Source of the DNA: Climacteris rufus
Lineage: Eukaryota > Chordata > Aves > Passeriformes > Climacteridae
Direction: 5' to 3'
DNA length: 64,000 bases
Assembly: GCA_013398175.1 (NCBI GenBank)
Contig: VZRZ01001244.1
Span: 1,369,282 to 1,433,281, forward strand
Part shown: piece after piece, positions 1 to 12,393 of the stretch
Layout: each line of letters begins with the position of its first letter
Numbering within the stretch: position 1 is the first letter of the stretch
Program-made: the position numbers and the translations under genes
The notes under the pieces: generated by a model
What the model was told of the DNA's origin: nothing
The model's input: the letters and a program-made list of their open reading frames with translations, nothing else
Database searches by the model: none

Positions 1-3000
1 TGAAGTGCCTTCTGCCAGGAGATTGGGATTCAGGCTCTTGCAGGTGTGAGGTCTTGCAGCAGTTTGTTCTTCCCTCTGCCCAGTCTTATCAGTCTTTCTC
101 AGATCATATGTTTTAGGTGACTGCTTGACATGTTAATCCAAAGGTTTCTTTGAAATTCTTCTCTTGCTCTTGACTGGAGCTCATGTGGGACCATTGTCCT
201 TTCAATTCCAAGACATCTCCAACTTGGGGTGTTTCAAGTTGCCTCTATCTCAGGAGCGTTTTGGAGTTCAGTGATGCAAATTTATGACTTACTATAGTCT
301 TGGGACATCATAAAATCAGCGTGGCTTATCTTTTTTTCTGTTGTTTCTTTTTGTTAAGAGTATATGACATGCTCTAAGGTTGAGGTTTACCAATTGCATT
401 GCTTTCTGTAAATGAAGTCTGGATAAAGCATTACTCGTGTTCGTGTGATAGAGGATTTGGCATCTGTCTGTTTTTTTTGGGTCAGTGAAGGGTCAGGTAA
501 AAAAAATAGCTTGCTAATTCTGAGTTATATTTTTTAATTCCTATAGAGCAAGCAAATTCTTACATTTAGCACAATGCAGAGGTTGAACTAAATGCATGGA
601 TGGTAGGTGGGGATAAATAAATCTCTGTGAGTCTGTATAAACAGGTATCAGAAAAGGTGTCTTACTGTACTGCTTTCTTTTCTCCATCAAAGGGGACTTG
701 CAACACTCATCCTCAGCAGCTGCTTGAAAGGAACACTTTATCTAAGCTCAGAAAAAGTAGAGCATCTCACTTTGCATCTTACCTGGAGAAACATAACCAG
801 TCTGGCTCTGTCCCATGGCCACTGATGTTGTGTTTGCTGTAAGAGCAAAAGTGTTCCAGGTCAGGAGACTGCATGAAACTGGAGCCTCTGCACTCCTGCC
901 AGGCTGTTTGTGGTACTGAGCTCTTGTGCTTCTGTGAGTACGTGAATAAAGTCCAAGTAGGAAATAAAAAGTGAGTGCTTTCTTCTGAGGTGTAATTTCT
1001 GGGGAAAAAAAAATAAATTGTAGGATAAAGACACACATCCTTCAAGCTAACATTATTTCCTAAATTTCTTGCTTTTGTGTAGTTTATGGCAAGAAATAAC
1101 TTTCTTCTGGTTCTTTAGCTAGCAAGTCCTCTAACTGTTCGGCAATAAGGAGTAGTGGCTAAAACTCAGGTAAGAAGAATAGATCAATATAGGAAAGCAT
1201 CATTTAGTTGTCATAATGTACCACCAGCAATTTAAACAGGGTGTGCAACTGACAGACACCCTTTCTGGTTTGCTTTGAGTGTACAAATTCACAGATCTTT
1301 AAAAGCTTTCTTTGTCTTAATTCAGAACTATGTAATGCCTATGAGTACACACATTTTCCCCCCTTAATTAGTGAGCTCTGCTTCATCAAGAGAGACAAAA
1401 TATTGTAGTAGATTGGGCACTGGACTGGAAACTAGGTCATGCACTAAGAATATTAAATCTTAGTCATTTAGTTTTCTCATTTAAATAGGCAAACAGCATT
1501 TGAGAAATTTTCAGGATGAAAACTAGTATGAAGTTCTTGGTCTTGTATAATTAAGTCTTTACTATGTTGTCTTTATACTGCTGTAATCTAGTTTCTATTT
1601 ACAATTTCTTTCCTTGATGGGGGGAATAATCTTCTAGTTTTTGCAGTAATCAGTCAGCAGGCTGGTAAGTCCCATCTAAGTGCACCCATGTCAAATCTGT
1701 ATAGTCCTGACATATTTTATACATGTCTTTTACCTTCTGCTGTATTGCAATTAAAAGTAGGGAGGGTATTAATGGATATGCAGTCTCCTGCACATACAGT
1801 GTCCCAGATCCTTGAAAATCCATTCGACAGGACTGCAAATCATGGCCTGTGCTGGATGCTGGGGGTGGGAAATGAAGATCTCAATAGGCAGGAAGAACTC
1901 ATCCATCTGTGTGGGTAAACCTGTGCCTGGCTTCAGGCCATGCTGTGCCACATGCAGATTAGTTCCAATTAGATGAAGTGGTGCTGACCCTTGGCTGCCT
2001 CCTCTGAGCCTCCTGGTCCCCGAGTGGCGAGAAGAGGTGAGGAAGTGTTCAGCATTTATCACCTGAATGCCTGAGGAAACTCAGCTCAATACTTTCTGCA
2101 AGGAAAGGTATTTCAACCTCCAGCTAGCCACTATTCATTAGTTTTTAACTCAGTGAAATTTCCCTTCTTTAGGAGGCTAGAATTTGTATCTCCAGGACTG
2201 AAATGCATGTGATGATGTGAATGAAGCTGACATTCTGAGGGTACACTTAGTTGTCTGAAGATTCTGCTGGCTGTTGAATAGGCAGAGGTGATGCAAATCT
2301 GAAACCCACGATTTTCCCACACTTAGGATTCTGATGTTGATTCCCTAGAGAAAATGCCCTGTACAGAAAATGTGCATAAAGGCTGAATAAAACCACCTTG
2401 TATGGTGGAGCTGACTATTAGTCTCAAAGATATCTCTTGAAAATTTTTTGATTCTTCCTAAAATGTTCTGAAAACAATGCATGTATATACCCCCTAAACA
2501 GAAGGAGCTGCATACATTTTCTTTATGTATGAATTCTTATTATTTTCTTGGAAATTACGCTTCTGTGGTGTAAATACCCAGCAAAATAAGATTTCCTTTG
2601 AAAGATAACTCAATGAAAGTTTAACAATTAGAAAAATGAATCTATTTTCACATCAAAATATTGAATTTTATCTTAATCCTCTCATAGTTTGTAATAATTT
2701 CTTAATTCAAAGTAGATATTTTTTTCTTTTATGGGTTTCAGCAGTGACCAGAAAGCCTACATGATGAATTAATATCTGTGAACCTAATCCTGAAAATAAT
2801 TACATAAATAGCTACAGAAAGGTAATGCTTGTCTGGCTGTGTTCCAACTTCCCAGCAGTACAACTCTCAAAGTATACATGGTAAGCATTTTTTTTGTCCC
2901 TGAAAATACTTACATGCATCTGTTTCCTTAAATACAAAGAAATAATCTTTCAGCTACCATGAGGAAGTGTGGCACATGCATAAAAGCCCCATTTATTTTG

Positions 3001-3165
3001 TACCGACCTGTTATTTACACTTCATTACTTTACATAGGCAAAGCTGCCATGTGGAGAACAGAGCAGTAGTGCAGTATTAGACATCCAGCTGTAGAAATCC
3101 AAAGCTGGATCTGTTATGGTGAGTCTGCTCTGCATTCAATGCATCTGTTATCCTCAGCAAATCTG

Positions 3166-3185
3166 ATTAATAATAATAATAATAA
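3166..3185. repeat. (TAA)n microsatellite
   Basis: About six TAA units in line, following GATTAA. Confidence 0.9.
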
Positions 3186-4096
3186 AAACCTCATTAATCT
3201 AATTTTGGTGCTATGGGTGTTGAAATCCAATTGCTAGCACTGTGAGAAAGGCAGCTTGGGTTAAAGATGGTATGAACAGGAATTTTTCCTATCTGTCCTG
3301 TCCTGTCTTCACTTGATGTTTTCTGTTGTTATAGGCAAATGGATTTCTGTTTCCAACACAAAATAAATGTTTGCAGGAGCAGAACCTGTTCTGGCTGGAA
3401 ACTTTGTTTGAGTTCATAGCATGAAGAGAGCCTCAGCCTCTCTAGATCTTGTGTGCTGCTGTTCCATTCTGCCTTGAAATGAATAGTTAAAGGAAAATGC
3501 AACTGAACAATTCAGTGGTTTTGTTAGATGTGGCATATGGGACTGCAGTATTTGCAGTAATCACAACAGCATGTCATGGGTTTTAAAAGCATACCTTATA
3601 CAGAAAATTACTCCCCTTCTTGTGGTTTTTCATGCTAAGGCCCTTGCAAAGAGAGTATTTTTATAAATATTTTCCATTTAATTTATGCAATTTAGTCAGT
3701 GCTGTGACATTTTATCTGTCTAGTCAAAACATGTTAGTTTACTTCTGGGGAAAGATCTTTTGGGTGTGTGTTTATTGCACTGCAATTGGCCTATCTCAGT
3801 AAGGCTTTCCAGTGCTTTGGCCCAAATTTATCTGGCTTACACAAATGTGTGAAACCAATGTGTGTTCATTTTTTTTCCTTGCGTAACTCAAAGAGTGCAT
3901 CAGCAACCATAATAACACATACCAATTGAAATGAAAGTACCTGGCATTCCTTAACATGAATTAGTTATTTTCTGATGCTGAAAACTGAGATGGTTCTTGA
4001 AATGATCCTTTTTTTCTCTGAAGATTGTTGTCTGAATGCTGCTTAGTAGAAGAAACTTGTAATATCACAGGGAATGTGAACGAAATGTTATTATAA

Positions 4097-5600
4097 AACC
4101 ATAGTGTAATTCCTGTCAGAAGGGATCTCAGGAGTCCAACCTCCCATTCAAAGCAGGGTCAAATATGGAGAGAGAACAGGTTGCTCAGGGCTGTATCCTG
4201 TCAGGTCATGAAAACTTCTAAGGGTAGAAACACATCTTCCCTGGGCAGCCTATGTATGTGTTTGTACTCACAGGAGGAAATTCTTTTTTCCTTACATTTA
4301 GTCTTGAGCCTCTCTTTTATCTTATACTAATCTCTTGTCCTTCTGCTGTGTACTGATGTAGAGAGCCTGGCTCTGTCTTCTAGATAACCTCAGCATAGGT
4401 GCTGGAAGGCTGCTCTTAGATCCCCCCAAAACATTCTCTTTTCCAGGCTAAACAAGCCTAGTTCCCTAATATGGGATGTGCTTCAGCCCCAGTCATCTTG
4501 GTGGCCCTTTACTGAACTTGCCTCAGTTTACTGATGTCTTTCTAATGTTGGGGACTCAAAGTTGGACTCTGCAGTCTAATGAGTGCCAAGTAAAGCAGTA
4601 GGATCATTTTCCTCAGCCTGTGGCATACTATACTGCTGCTAAGATAGGATACCATGGGCTGCCTGTGCCTGTGCACACTGGTGCACTCCTGCTCAGTTTG
4701 CCATCCACCAGGTCCTTTGCAACCTGCTTCTCTTCAGCCAGCCAGTCTGTTGCCAGGCTGAATCACTGCAGCCTGTATTGTTTGCTTTCTGGGTTGCAGC
4801 ATTTTGCATTGGTCCTTGCTGAATTTCATTCCTCCAGGCTAAGTCCCTTTAGATGGCAGCCCTGCTCTTGGGTATATCCACAGTTGCCCCTGTTTGGTGT
4901 CACCTGCAAACCTGATGAGAGTGTGCTCCACTGCCTGTTCAGGTCATTGGTAAAGATGTTAAACAGGACAGGTGCCACTGCAGTCTCCTGCAGCACTCTC
5001 ACTGGGAGGTGCAGTATAACCCATTAACTTGTTCCTTCTGAGCCCCATCATCCAACAGCACTTTTTACCCATCTGGCTGTCGACACATTTACACTGCAAT
5101 ATCCCAGCTTGGCTGCAAGGATTTTTTGGCATCCAGTTTTCAAAGCCTCGCTTAAGGTGAGTTGAATGACATGTTCTCTCTCCCCTTTTCCATAAATATA
5201 GTCATTTTACTATAGAAAGCAATCAGGTTGATCAGGAATTATTTACCTTTGGCTTAAGTCCAGTCTGTAATGTCCTACTTGCCTTCCTCTGTTTCCTTAG
5301 GATCTTGAACTGTACTAATGCATGGTCACTTCCCCTAAGGCTGGCATTGATTACTGTATCCCTAGTCAGGTCTTTCTTATTTGTGAAAAGACAATCCATT
5401 TCTGCATCATCCCTGGCTGGCTCACCCAGTATCTCCTTTATCATCCCTGACACTTTCCAGTAATCTCCTGGATTGTTTGTGTCCTGTCATGTTATTCTTC
5501 TAGCAGAAGTGGAGGAAATTAAAGACTACCATAAGAACAGGGAACTGTGATCTGGAGACTTACCTTGTACATGCTGAAGGAACACGAACAGTTTGTCAGC
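4097..5600 (-). repeat. CR1 LINE, internally deleted, antisense
   Basis: Read on the minus strand, the 5' part (about 5600-5232) encodes a CR1 ORF2-like segment. It contains a frame with the pattern LFTNKKDLTRD followed by GSDHALVQFKILR, which corresponds to the linker after the endonuclease. The part from about 5150 to 4620 matches the C-terminal reverse-transcriptase region in nucleotide wording (for example the complement of 'gaggatacca' and 'cctgttcaggtcattgg'). About 4600-4097 is the CR1 tail with 'ccctgggcagcctatgt' and a degraded 3' end. The central polymerase portion is missing, so this is an old, internally deleted and degraded copy. It lies antisense to the host gene. Boundaries are approximate. 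Confidence 0.8.
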
Positions 5601-6390
5601 CTGATACATGATTACTATTGTTACTATCTACTGCAGTCAGAGATTTTAGTTACTCAGCTAAGCATTTTTATTCTCCCTATATAAATAGCAGGAGCAGGAA
5701 GAAATGTTTGCATACATATAGCATATGACCTCTGTGTCAGACTTGTACATTTTGTTGAATAGGAGTCTCTTAGCAATATTGTACAATATTTGAAATACTG
5801 TAAGAAAAGAGAAGTTACTGTGTTTCTGCCCCCCTGCTGCTATTTGTGGAATTTTGAAAGTGTGTTTTTTTGTGTGTGTGATTTTGAAATCAACACTTCT
5901 GCATAGCTACTCGAGAAGCTGGGGAGATACTTATTCAGGCAAACAAAAGGCAGTGCTTTTCTCTTTAGAGCTTCATTCTGTTTGTGTAACCAACTGTTAT
6001 GGGGGGCAAGGTCTAGCAGAACCTTCTAGTTCTCATCCCATCCTGCTCTTCCTGGCTTGAGAGGAGTCCATCTGGGACTGTTTCTGAAGCAAAATTGTTA
6101 ATAGTAATTTCAAGAAATTCTTCTAATACCTGCTAGGTGAACAATCGCATAATCACTAAGGAACGTAATTTCACAGGTTGAAAACGTTCTGGCTGGGTCT
6201 ACAGAGCAACTGAACTATGATGATTTTATTTCTTTTATTTTTCGTACCCCAGTTGTTCTCACTTTCCTCAGCTCATTTAGATCTCTTGGGTGTTTTGGTG
6301 CATGGAAATTACCCTGCAAGCCACAATCCAAGTGTGCTGCAGAGGAGACATAAAAAAAAAGGTTTGAAAAGCCTTCACACCAACTGTTTC

Positions 6391-6590
6391 AAGCAGTCGT
6401 CTGTTCCAATTGAGTGAGTTGTTAAAGGAGCTCCCTCCTCTATTACTAAATAAAGTAATACAAAAGCTAGCAATGTCAACTTTGGCAACTTTAAACTCTC
6501 CTAGCTAGCAGTCTACAGATGGGTTGCTGTAGTTGAGGGTTCAAAGCAGGTAGAAAGGATGATCTGTCTTGCTGTCATAATTGATTTCAT
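6391..6590 (+). repeat. Unidentified interspersed repeat, copy 1
   Basis: This segment shares an ordered series of matches with 8477-8595. The shared blocks are a GTCNTCTGNNCCA block, 'ttgagtgagttgttaaa' at about 6410-6426, a ggcaa...agcagtctacagat block around 6485-6520, a ttgctNtagttgag block ending near 6537, and an ataatt...ttcat end. Copy 2 lacks about 50 bp after the second block. The element family was not recognised; it is not CR1. Confidence 0.55.
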
Positions 6591-6792
6591 TCACTTGGAA
6601 AAGGGGAGATTGGTCTTGCTGGAATTCTGTCTCTGATTTTTGCAATCTTTCATTTCTGTTTTTCCTGTCCATTTTCACCTCTCAGCTGTTCCCATGCCAA
6701 GTACCTTTCTTAAAGTTGTTTTCCAGCTTTGAGGTTTGTTTGGATTCTCACTGTTTTCTGGATGCCCTAATGGTAGACTAGAAACTGAGACT

Positions 6793-6880
6793 CAGAGTCA
6801 CAGAATAATTTAGGTTGAAGGGGACCCCTGGAGCTTATCTAGTCCAGCTTTTTGCTCAAAGCAGGGATAACTTCGACATA
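6793..6880 (-). repeat. CR1 3'-end fragment, antisense
   Basis: The sequence 'cacagaataatttaggttga' followed by 'ggggacccctggagcttatc' and 'tagtccagc' is the reverse complement of the standard CR1 3' terminus. Beyond about 6880 the similarity fades. A short, 5'-truncated copy. Confidence 0.75.
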
Positions 6881-7756
6881 GTAACATGTGTGAATACTAT
6901 GAAATCAGATCACAAGGAACCTTTTACCTTCAGGTTCCTTACAAAGCTTTCTCCTTTGCACTGAAAGCTTGCTGAATGTGCTGTCTGCCTCCAAGAAGGT
7001 AAAGCAACCTCTGTGGCATTGACTGGCTAACTGAGCATCCTCCTTTTTGTGAGCTTAGACCCTCAAACAAGCTGGAGCTCTGCTGGCTCAGCAATCTTGG
7101 TGACTACAGAAGAAACTTGTCTGCTAGAGCTTTGCTAACTATGGAGTCACAAGAGATAGGAGTAAACCCTAAAATATGGCTAACACTAAAGAAGGTATTT
7201 TGGGGCTCACCTGACCTAATCAATGATAATAGAGTAGAAACAGCACAAAAAGAGCCTTTGAGAATCAGAATCTTCGCTGATCAGGAACCTCTTCAGGGAG
7301 AAAGCCAAAATCTGCTGCTGTTGTTCCTCTTGGAGTTATAGCCTGTTTTTTTCGATTTGCAGTTGTTCTGAGTCATGTGCAATTCTTATGACTGCACAAC
7401 TCAGAATAATTTAATCATATTATTCTTGCTTATGTTAACGTGTCAGTGGAAATCTAACAAGTACAAAATAAAAAAGAATGTGACATTTTTCTTTATTCTT
7501 TTGGAGAGAAAAACAGAACACTTGCAGTAGCCTGAGGTCATATTAGAATAGTTTCCACTCCAATTTTTTACATCTTAATCAAAGTTATGTACTTAACATG
7601 TATAGATTTGCAAACAGTATGCAAGTAGTAAATGCTGCAGTTTATGGCCTGTATTTTCAATAGCAAATATCATTGATCTGTAGATCAGACACCCACAGTA
7701 TACAATGCCATGGATTTTTTAATGAGATTTTGAGGCTTGGAGCTATTAAAAAAATT

Positions 7757-7860
7757 GTTTTATTTTTTGTTTGTTTGTTTTGTTTTGTTTCCTTTGGTAG
7801 GGAGCAGAAGATTGGGGGGGGGTTGGTGCATTTTTTGATTGGTTGGTTGGGGGTTTTTTG
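7757..7860. repeat. T/G-rich low-complexity tract
   Basis: A TTTG/TTTTG repeat (about 7765-7790) is followed by a run of nine to ten G near 7814-7822 and by GGTTGGTTGGGGG near 7840-7853. Simple-sequence DNA with guanine runs on the + strand. Confidence 0.8.
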
Positions 7861-8476
7861 TACTTTTGAGCTAACTGTAATCTGATCCCATGAACTAAAT
7901 TTTTGCTTACAGCTGAGGCATATCAGATGAACTCCTGGAATCTCCTATCTCCTAACTGATTTTTATCCCAAAAGAATTCCCCAGCTTTGAGACTGTTCCA
8001 CAACATGAACCAAATACAGTGAGTGGTGACAACCAGGAACTTGATTCAAAAGACTGCCTCCTGTTCAAGCAAAATACCCAATGTGTGGGCACCTCATATG
8101 TATCATTAAGAAATAAGAGATTCAAAACCTTTCTTTGTCTAGGCTTAAGCACTTCTATGGGTCCCAGTATATTTTAGTGCAGTAAAAACGTTTCATACTG
8201 TGTTTTAAATGTACACAGATGTGTGCTGTGGTTGAAATACATGCAAGAGAAGACAAAAGCCTTTATGAAAATTTCACTTGGTATCTGTTGCAATTTATGA
8301 TGTTTCTGTGGCTTGAAGTTAGTGCTGATATACTGTAGTTTGTTTCTGCTTGAGCAACCATCCTTCTCACAATAAGGAAGTGAGAGAATTTCACCTGTAA
8401 GTAAATAAGATCAGTGAGATTAGACATGTACCAAAATGTGGGCAGCACTTTCCTGGGAGTGTCTTGTCGTTGCCCT

Positions 8477-8595
8477 TCAAAGCTGTCATCTGCCCCAGTT
8501 GAGTGAGTTGTTAAAACTAACAGAGGCAATTAAAATGCTACTGGCTTGCAACCTACAGATAGTTTGCTCTAGTTGAGAGAAGTACATAATTTCAT
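8477..8595 (+). repeat. Unidentified interspersed repeat, copy 2
   Basis: A diverged, shorter partner of the segment at 6391-6590 in the same orientation, 2 kb downstream. It keeps 'gttgagtgagttgttaaa' at about 8498-8515, then skips to the 'ctacagatagtttgctctag' block around 8553-8572 and ends in 'cataatttcat'. It could be a local duplication or two insertions of one old family. Confidence 0.55.
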
Positions 8596-10545
8596 AGCAT
8601 GTAATAATGAAAGAGTGAAAAAACTGACATGTAGACATGCCTATGTACAACATGGTTTTTTGTATTTCCACTTATACATAGAAATAGCTTCGAGAAATCT
8701 AACCAAGTTAGGAGCAGTGCTTACTCTGTGTGAATATGAAGATAGGGTCTAGTTGTTAAAAGCCATCAAAAAGTTTTGCACTCTGAGTCAGAGTGATGAA
8801 AATATTTCTGCTGTACTTGCTTTACCTGGCATTCTAAAAACCAGGTGGGGTTAAATGTCCATAGCTACTAGTGCATGTAGTAACATGTAGTAATCCAAAC
8901 TAATGCTGAAATTCCTGGGGGTCTTACTACTGCTGGATGGCTACTGCTATCTTCCTGTCTAATATCTTGATAAAGTACTATTTAATGTGAGATTAAAAAG
9001 CATTAAATAGCTGACTGCCTTTATGCTGTTGAGCATAAAGTCATCATGTTATAAAGTCTGTCTTGCTATTGCTTAGTGGCAATTCAGATGCAAACAATTG
9101 CTGACCTGCTGCCAGGATCCTAGTCTGTCTGCTACTCCTCATGATGGCAGGAACATAGAGCATTTAAATCCCCAAACTCTACTGGTTTTGAAAAAAATTC
9201 AAAGCTCTTCTATTTTTCTGCATATTTGTTCAAGGCACGAACTCCATAAAACAAATTAATAAAGGGATCTTAGAGCTTGTTTTAGCAAAATGTGGAAATG
9301 AAGAACAAGGAACCACCTTTTTTTGATAAAGCAGGTTGTGATAGCCTGTAAGATCATCTGCAGGCCAGCTTTTCCATGAATTTTTCTAGTATGGAAAGTG
9401 GGGGAAAGAATATACAACAGTATTTGTATTCATTAATGTTAGTCATGTAGCCCCTGATTTTTATTTTGGTTCATTTATATGTGTACACCTGGGAAAAAAA
9501 ACTTCAAGATAATTCTATATTAGAAATATCACCTGGAAGATGGTTTTGCATGGTTCTGTAAATCTTTCTGATGGTTAGACACTAATCCTTGACAAAATGT
9601 AAAACATTCATTTGTAGGATATAGAGCAGGTCTGGGTAGGGGTTTTGAGGTAGATTTCAAAAACAAGGCAGAACACGAATTGTGCACTTCAGCGTTCCTA
9701 AGTGTCAGCCTGAAAGGGTTACAGAAAGTTTTTTATTGTAAGAGTAGTTAGGTTTTCTCTCTTATTTCTACAAGAGAAAGCTGATGAAGTGCATGGAAGA
9801 ATCACCTCATTCGAGGGGCTGGAACACTTCAGTTTTTTTAAGTGTGTTCTACTGGGCAAGTGTCCTGGCTGATAGGCTGTTTGCCCTTCCCTGCATCACA
9901 AAAGACACGTGTGACATTGCTATCTGCTCTCCCTCAGCAAGGAGAGTAACAACAGTCTTATTCCAGACATGGTACTGATTTAACCAGGGTTATATATTAG
10001 TTTCCATTTTGTTTGGTTGCAAATGCATGACCAGATTGAAGCAAGTTTTTTGTGTGCCCGCGTGTTCAAAGGGTGGCTTCACAGGCTGTTGAGCAGAAAC
10101 AAGCTACACAGACCAAAATTGTTTAACCAGATATACTTCTTTTTTATGGCAATGATGTTAAGAGCTCTTGAATGTTCTCTTGGGGAGGGATGGACACTGA
10201 CTTTGGGGAGGGCTGATGCAGCTGTGTTGGTAGAGCCCTCTCATGGAGATGGGATGTTTGCCTGCAGGAGGAAGTGTCTCGTCAGCAGAGCTTTGCTGCT
10301 GTCTTAGACAACAGGAACTGCTCTTCCAAAAGCATTCTTCTGCTGGCACATCCAGCAGGACTGTTGCTCATGTAACTGCTTGGCTGGAGTTTGTGACTTC
10401 CTCCATGTGATCCAGCCTGACACAACCATCTGTGTTGGCTTTATGTGGGCTGGTCCTGTGTTGGACAAGAGCAGGCTTAGAGATCTGCCAGGTCTTGATA
10501 TCTGCAGAGTCTGAGCTGAAACAACGAGAGAGAGGGGTCTCTCAT

Positions 10546-10567
10546 TCTCTCTCTCTCTCTCTCTCTC
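10546..10567. repeat. (CT)n microsatellite
   Basis: About eleven CT units, followed by C-rich sequence. A GAGAGAGA stretch lies about 15 bp upstream, so the two can pair. Confidence 0.95.
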
Positions 10568-11989
10568 CCCATCCCCCCCCTTACCCTCTGTAGTGTTTAA
10601 AAAAATAGTATTCTGAATTACTTTCAGATGAAAATGATCCTTTCTGGAATTCATCTCAAGCGTACCTTAAAATATATTAATCAATTAACAGATACTGTAG
10701 GGAATTCTTTGTGAACTGTAAAAACTACAGCTGTTTAACAACACAACTCAGAATCAGTGGGCTTTAGTATTTGTGCAGTGACCACTATCTTTTTTTAAAT
10801 TTGTTTCTTTTTTTACTTAGAACTGTTCAAGGCTCAGAGTTGACCTAAAAAATCCCTCCAAGTGTCATTTTTTACAAAGCCAGACTTTACATTTTGATTC
10901 TAATTTGTCAAATAATGTGAGTAAACACAGTATAAATACTAAGAGAAAAAAATGTCTGTCTCTAATTATCTAAGGACTATGCTGAAACAAAAAAATCATG
11001 TTGGGGCTATAAATATTTCTATGATCTAACTTAAAAGCAGTATTAACTATAGTTAGGACAGTACAAAGAGCAAGAGATGTCTGTCTTTCAGCTATTAGTA
11101 ATTTACATTAAACTGTGGATAGCACAATGTTGTTAATTAGAGAAAATGAGGTTAGACTAATCTTCCCACTTTTCATAATCCCATCTAAAACCTTCTCATG
11201 GAAGACCAATATGTGCTACTACAAAAATTTGCCTCAAAATTAAAAAGTTTGATTCAAATAAACACAGTAAAGCTGCTAGTAATTATCAGATATTTATGCT
11301 TTCTTTCGTTGCAGACTATTCACCCATTGAACAGAGAAAGAAATTAGCTGCTATATTCTGTCCAGAAAAAGAAGTTAGAAGAGGTTTCTTAGAACCCCTT
11401 ACTCATTTTCTGAAATGAGAAAATAAACACTTACAGTTGTATTTGAAGTATTTCTGCAATTTTTTTTTTATTTTAAAAGAATTATTGCAAACTTATCCTT
11501 TCAATGTCTAAAAACCTGTATTTAGAAACAAAATACAAATCTAAACCCAAACAAAATCCCATGATCCAGAAAATCCTGTCAAGGACTGCCAGGGAGTAGA
11601 GGTTGAAGGAAGGCCAACCACGCCCAGAGAAGTTAAGGAAAGAAAACATACCCCAAGAAGCCTTCAAAGGGAAAGTTAAAAGTCACATGGATATCACAAT
11701 GCAGTAAATTACATGTGGCCCGTTCTGAATTTTGCTTGTATGAGAGGAGCCTTAGGAGCAATGTCGAGAGGCACTCAGTTCAGACATTGCTTTTATGCTC
11801 TACTTACAACTTCTGTTCCACTGGGAAGTAGAACAGAATTATTATTTCAGATAATGAAATATTACGGTTAAAGCATAATGGGCTGAACAATTTAGCATTT
11901 GTATGAATAAGCTGTGTAATGAGACAGACTGCACTATCTGCAAGCCTGAGGACTATGCATGTTCGAAGGCAGGCTGCTTTTCAGAGTGA

Positions 11990-12393
11990 CCTAGAAACGC
12001 TGGAAAAATGGGCTGACAGAAACATCAAGAGTTTAGATAAAGGCAGATGAGCATCCCAGCAATTAGGATGGAACAACCCTGTGCAAGAGAACAGGCTGTG
12101 AAATGAGAGGAAAGAAAGCAACCCTGCAGGAAAAGGCCTGGGTGACCTGGTGACATGATGAAAGGGTCAGAGGCCAGGAAGCCAAGTTGGTATATGGGAA
12201 ATTTGAAATAGTTCTGAGAAAAAATTGAATGATGCCTTGAGTATGAATAGTCAAGAGCAGTGGGGGGCTTGGAGAGAATGGAATCTCCATCCTTGGAGAG
12301 ACTCAGTAATCACCTAGACGTGATCCTGAGCACCCTGGCCCGGCTGGACCAGTAGACCTCCATAAGTCCTTTCCAAGCTGCATGATTCTTTTA
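11990..12393 (+). repeat. CR1 LINE fragment, 3' part, sense
   Basis: The segment begins with a degraded RT-terminal stretch ('aaatgggctgacagaaacat', then 'aggatggaacaaccctgtgc') and ends with the CR1 3' end: 'ggctggaccagtagacctcc', then 'cctttccaagctgcatgatt'. The middle is degraded. It reads in the same direction as the host gene. Limits are approximate. Confidence 0.7.

Noticed and set aside
1236..1263. Small hairpin AGGGTGT...ACACCCT
   Set aside because: Seven base pairs with an 11-base loop is expected many times by chance in 64 kb; no tRNA or miRNA features surround it.
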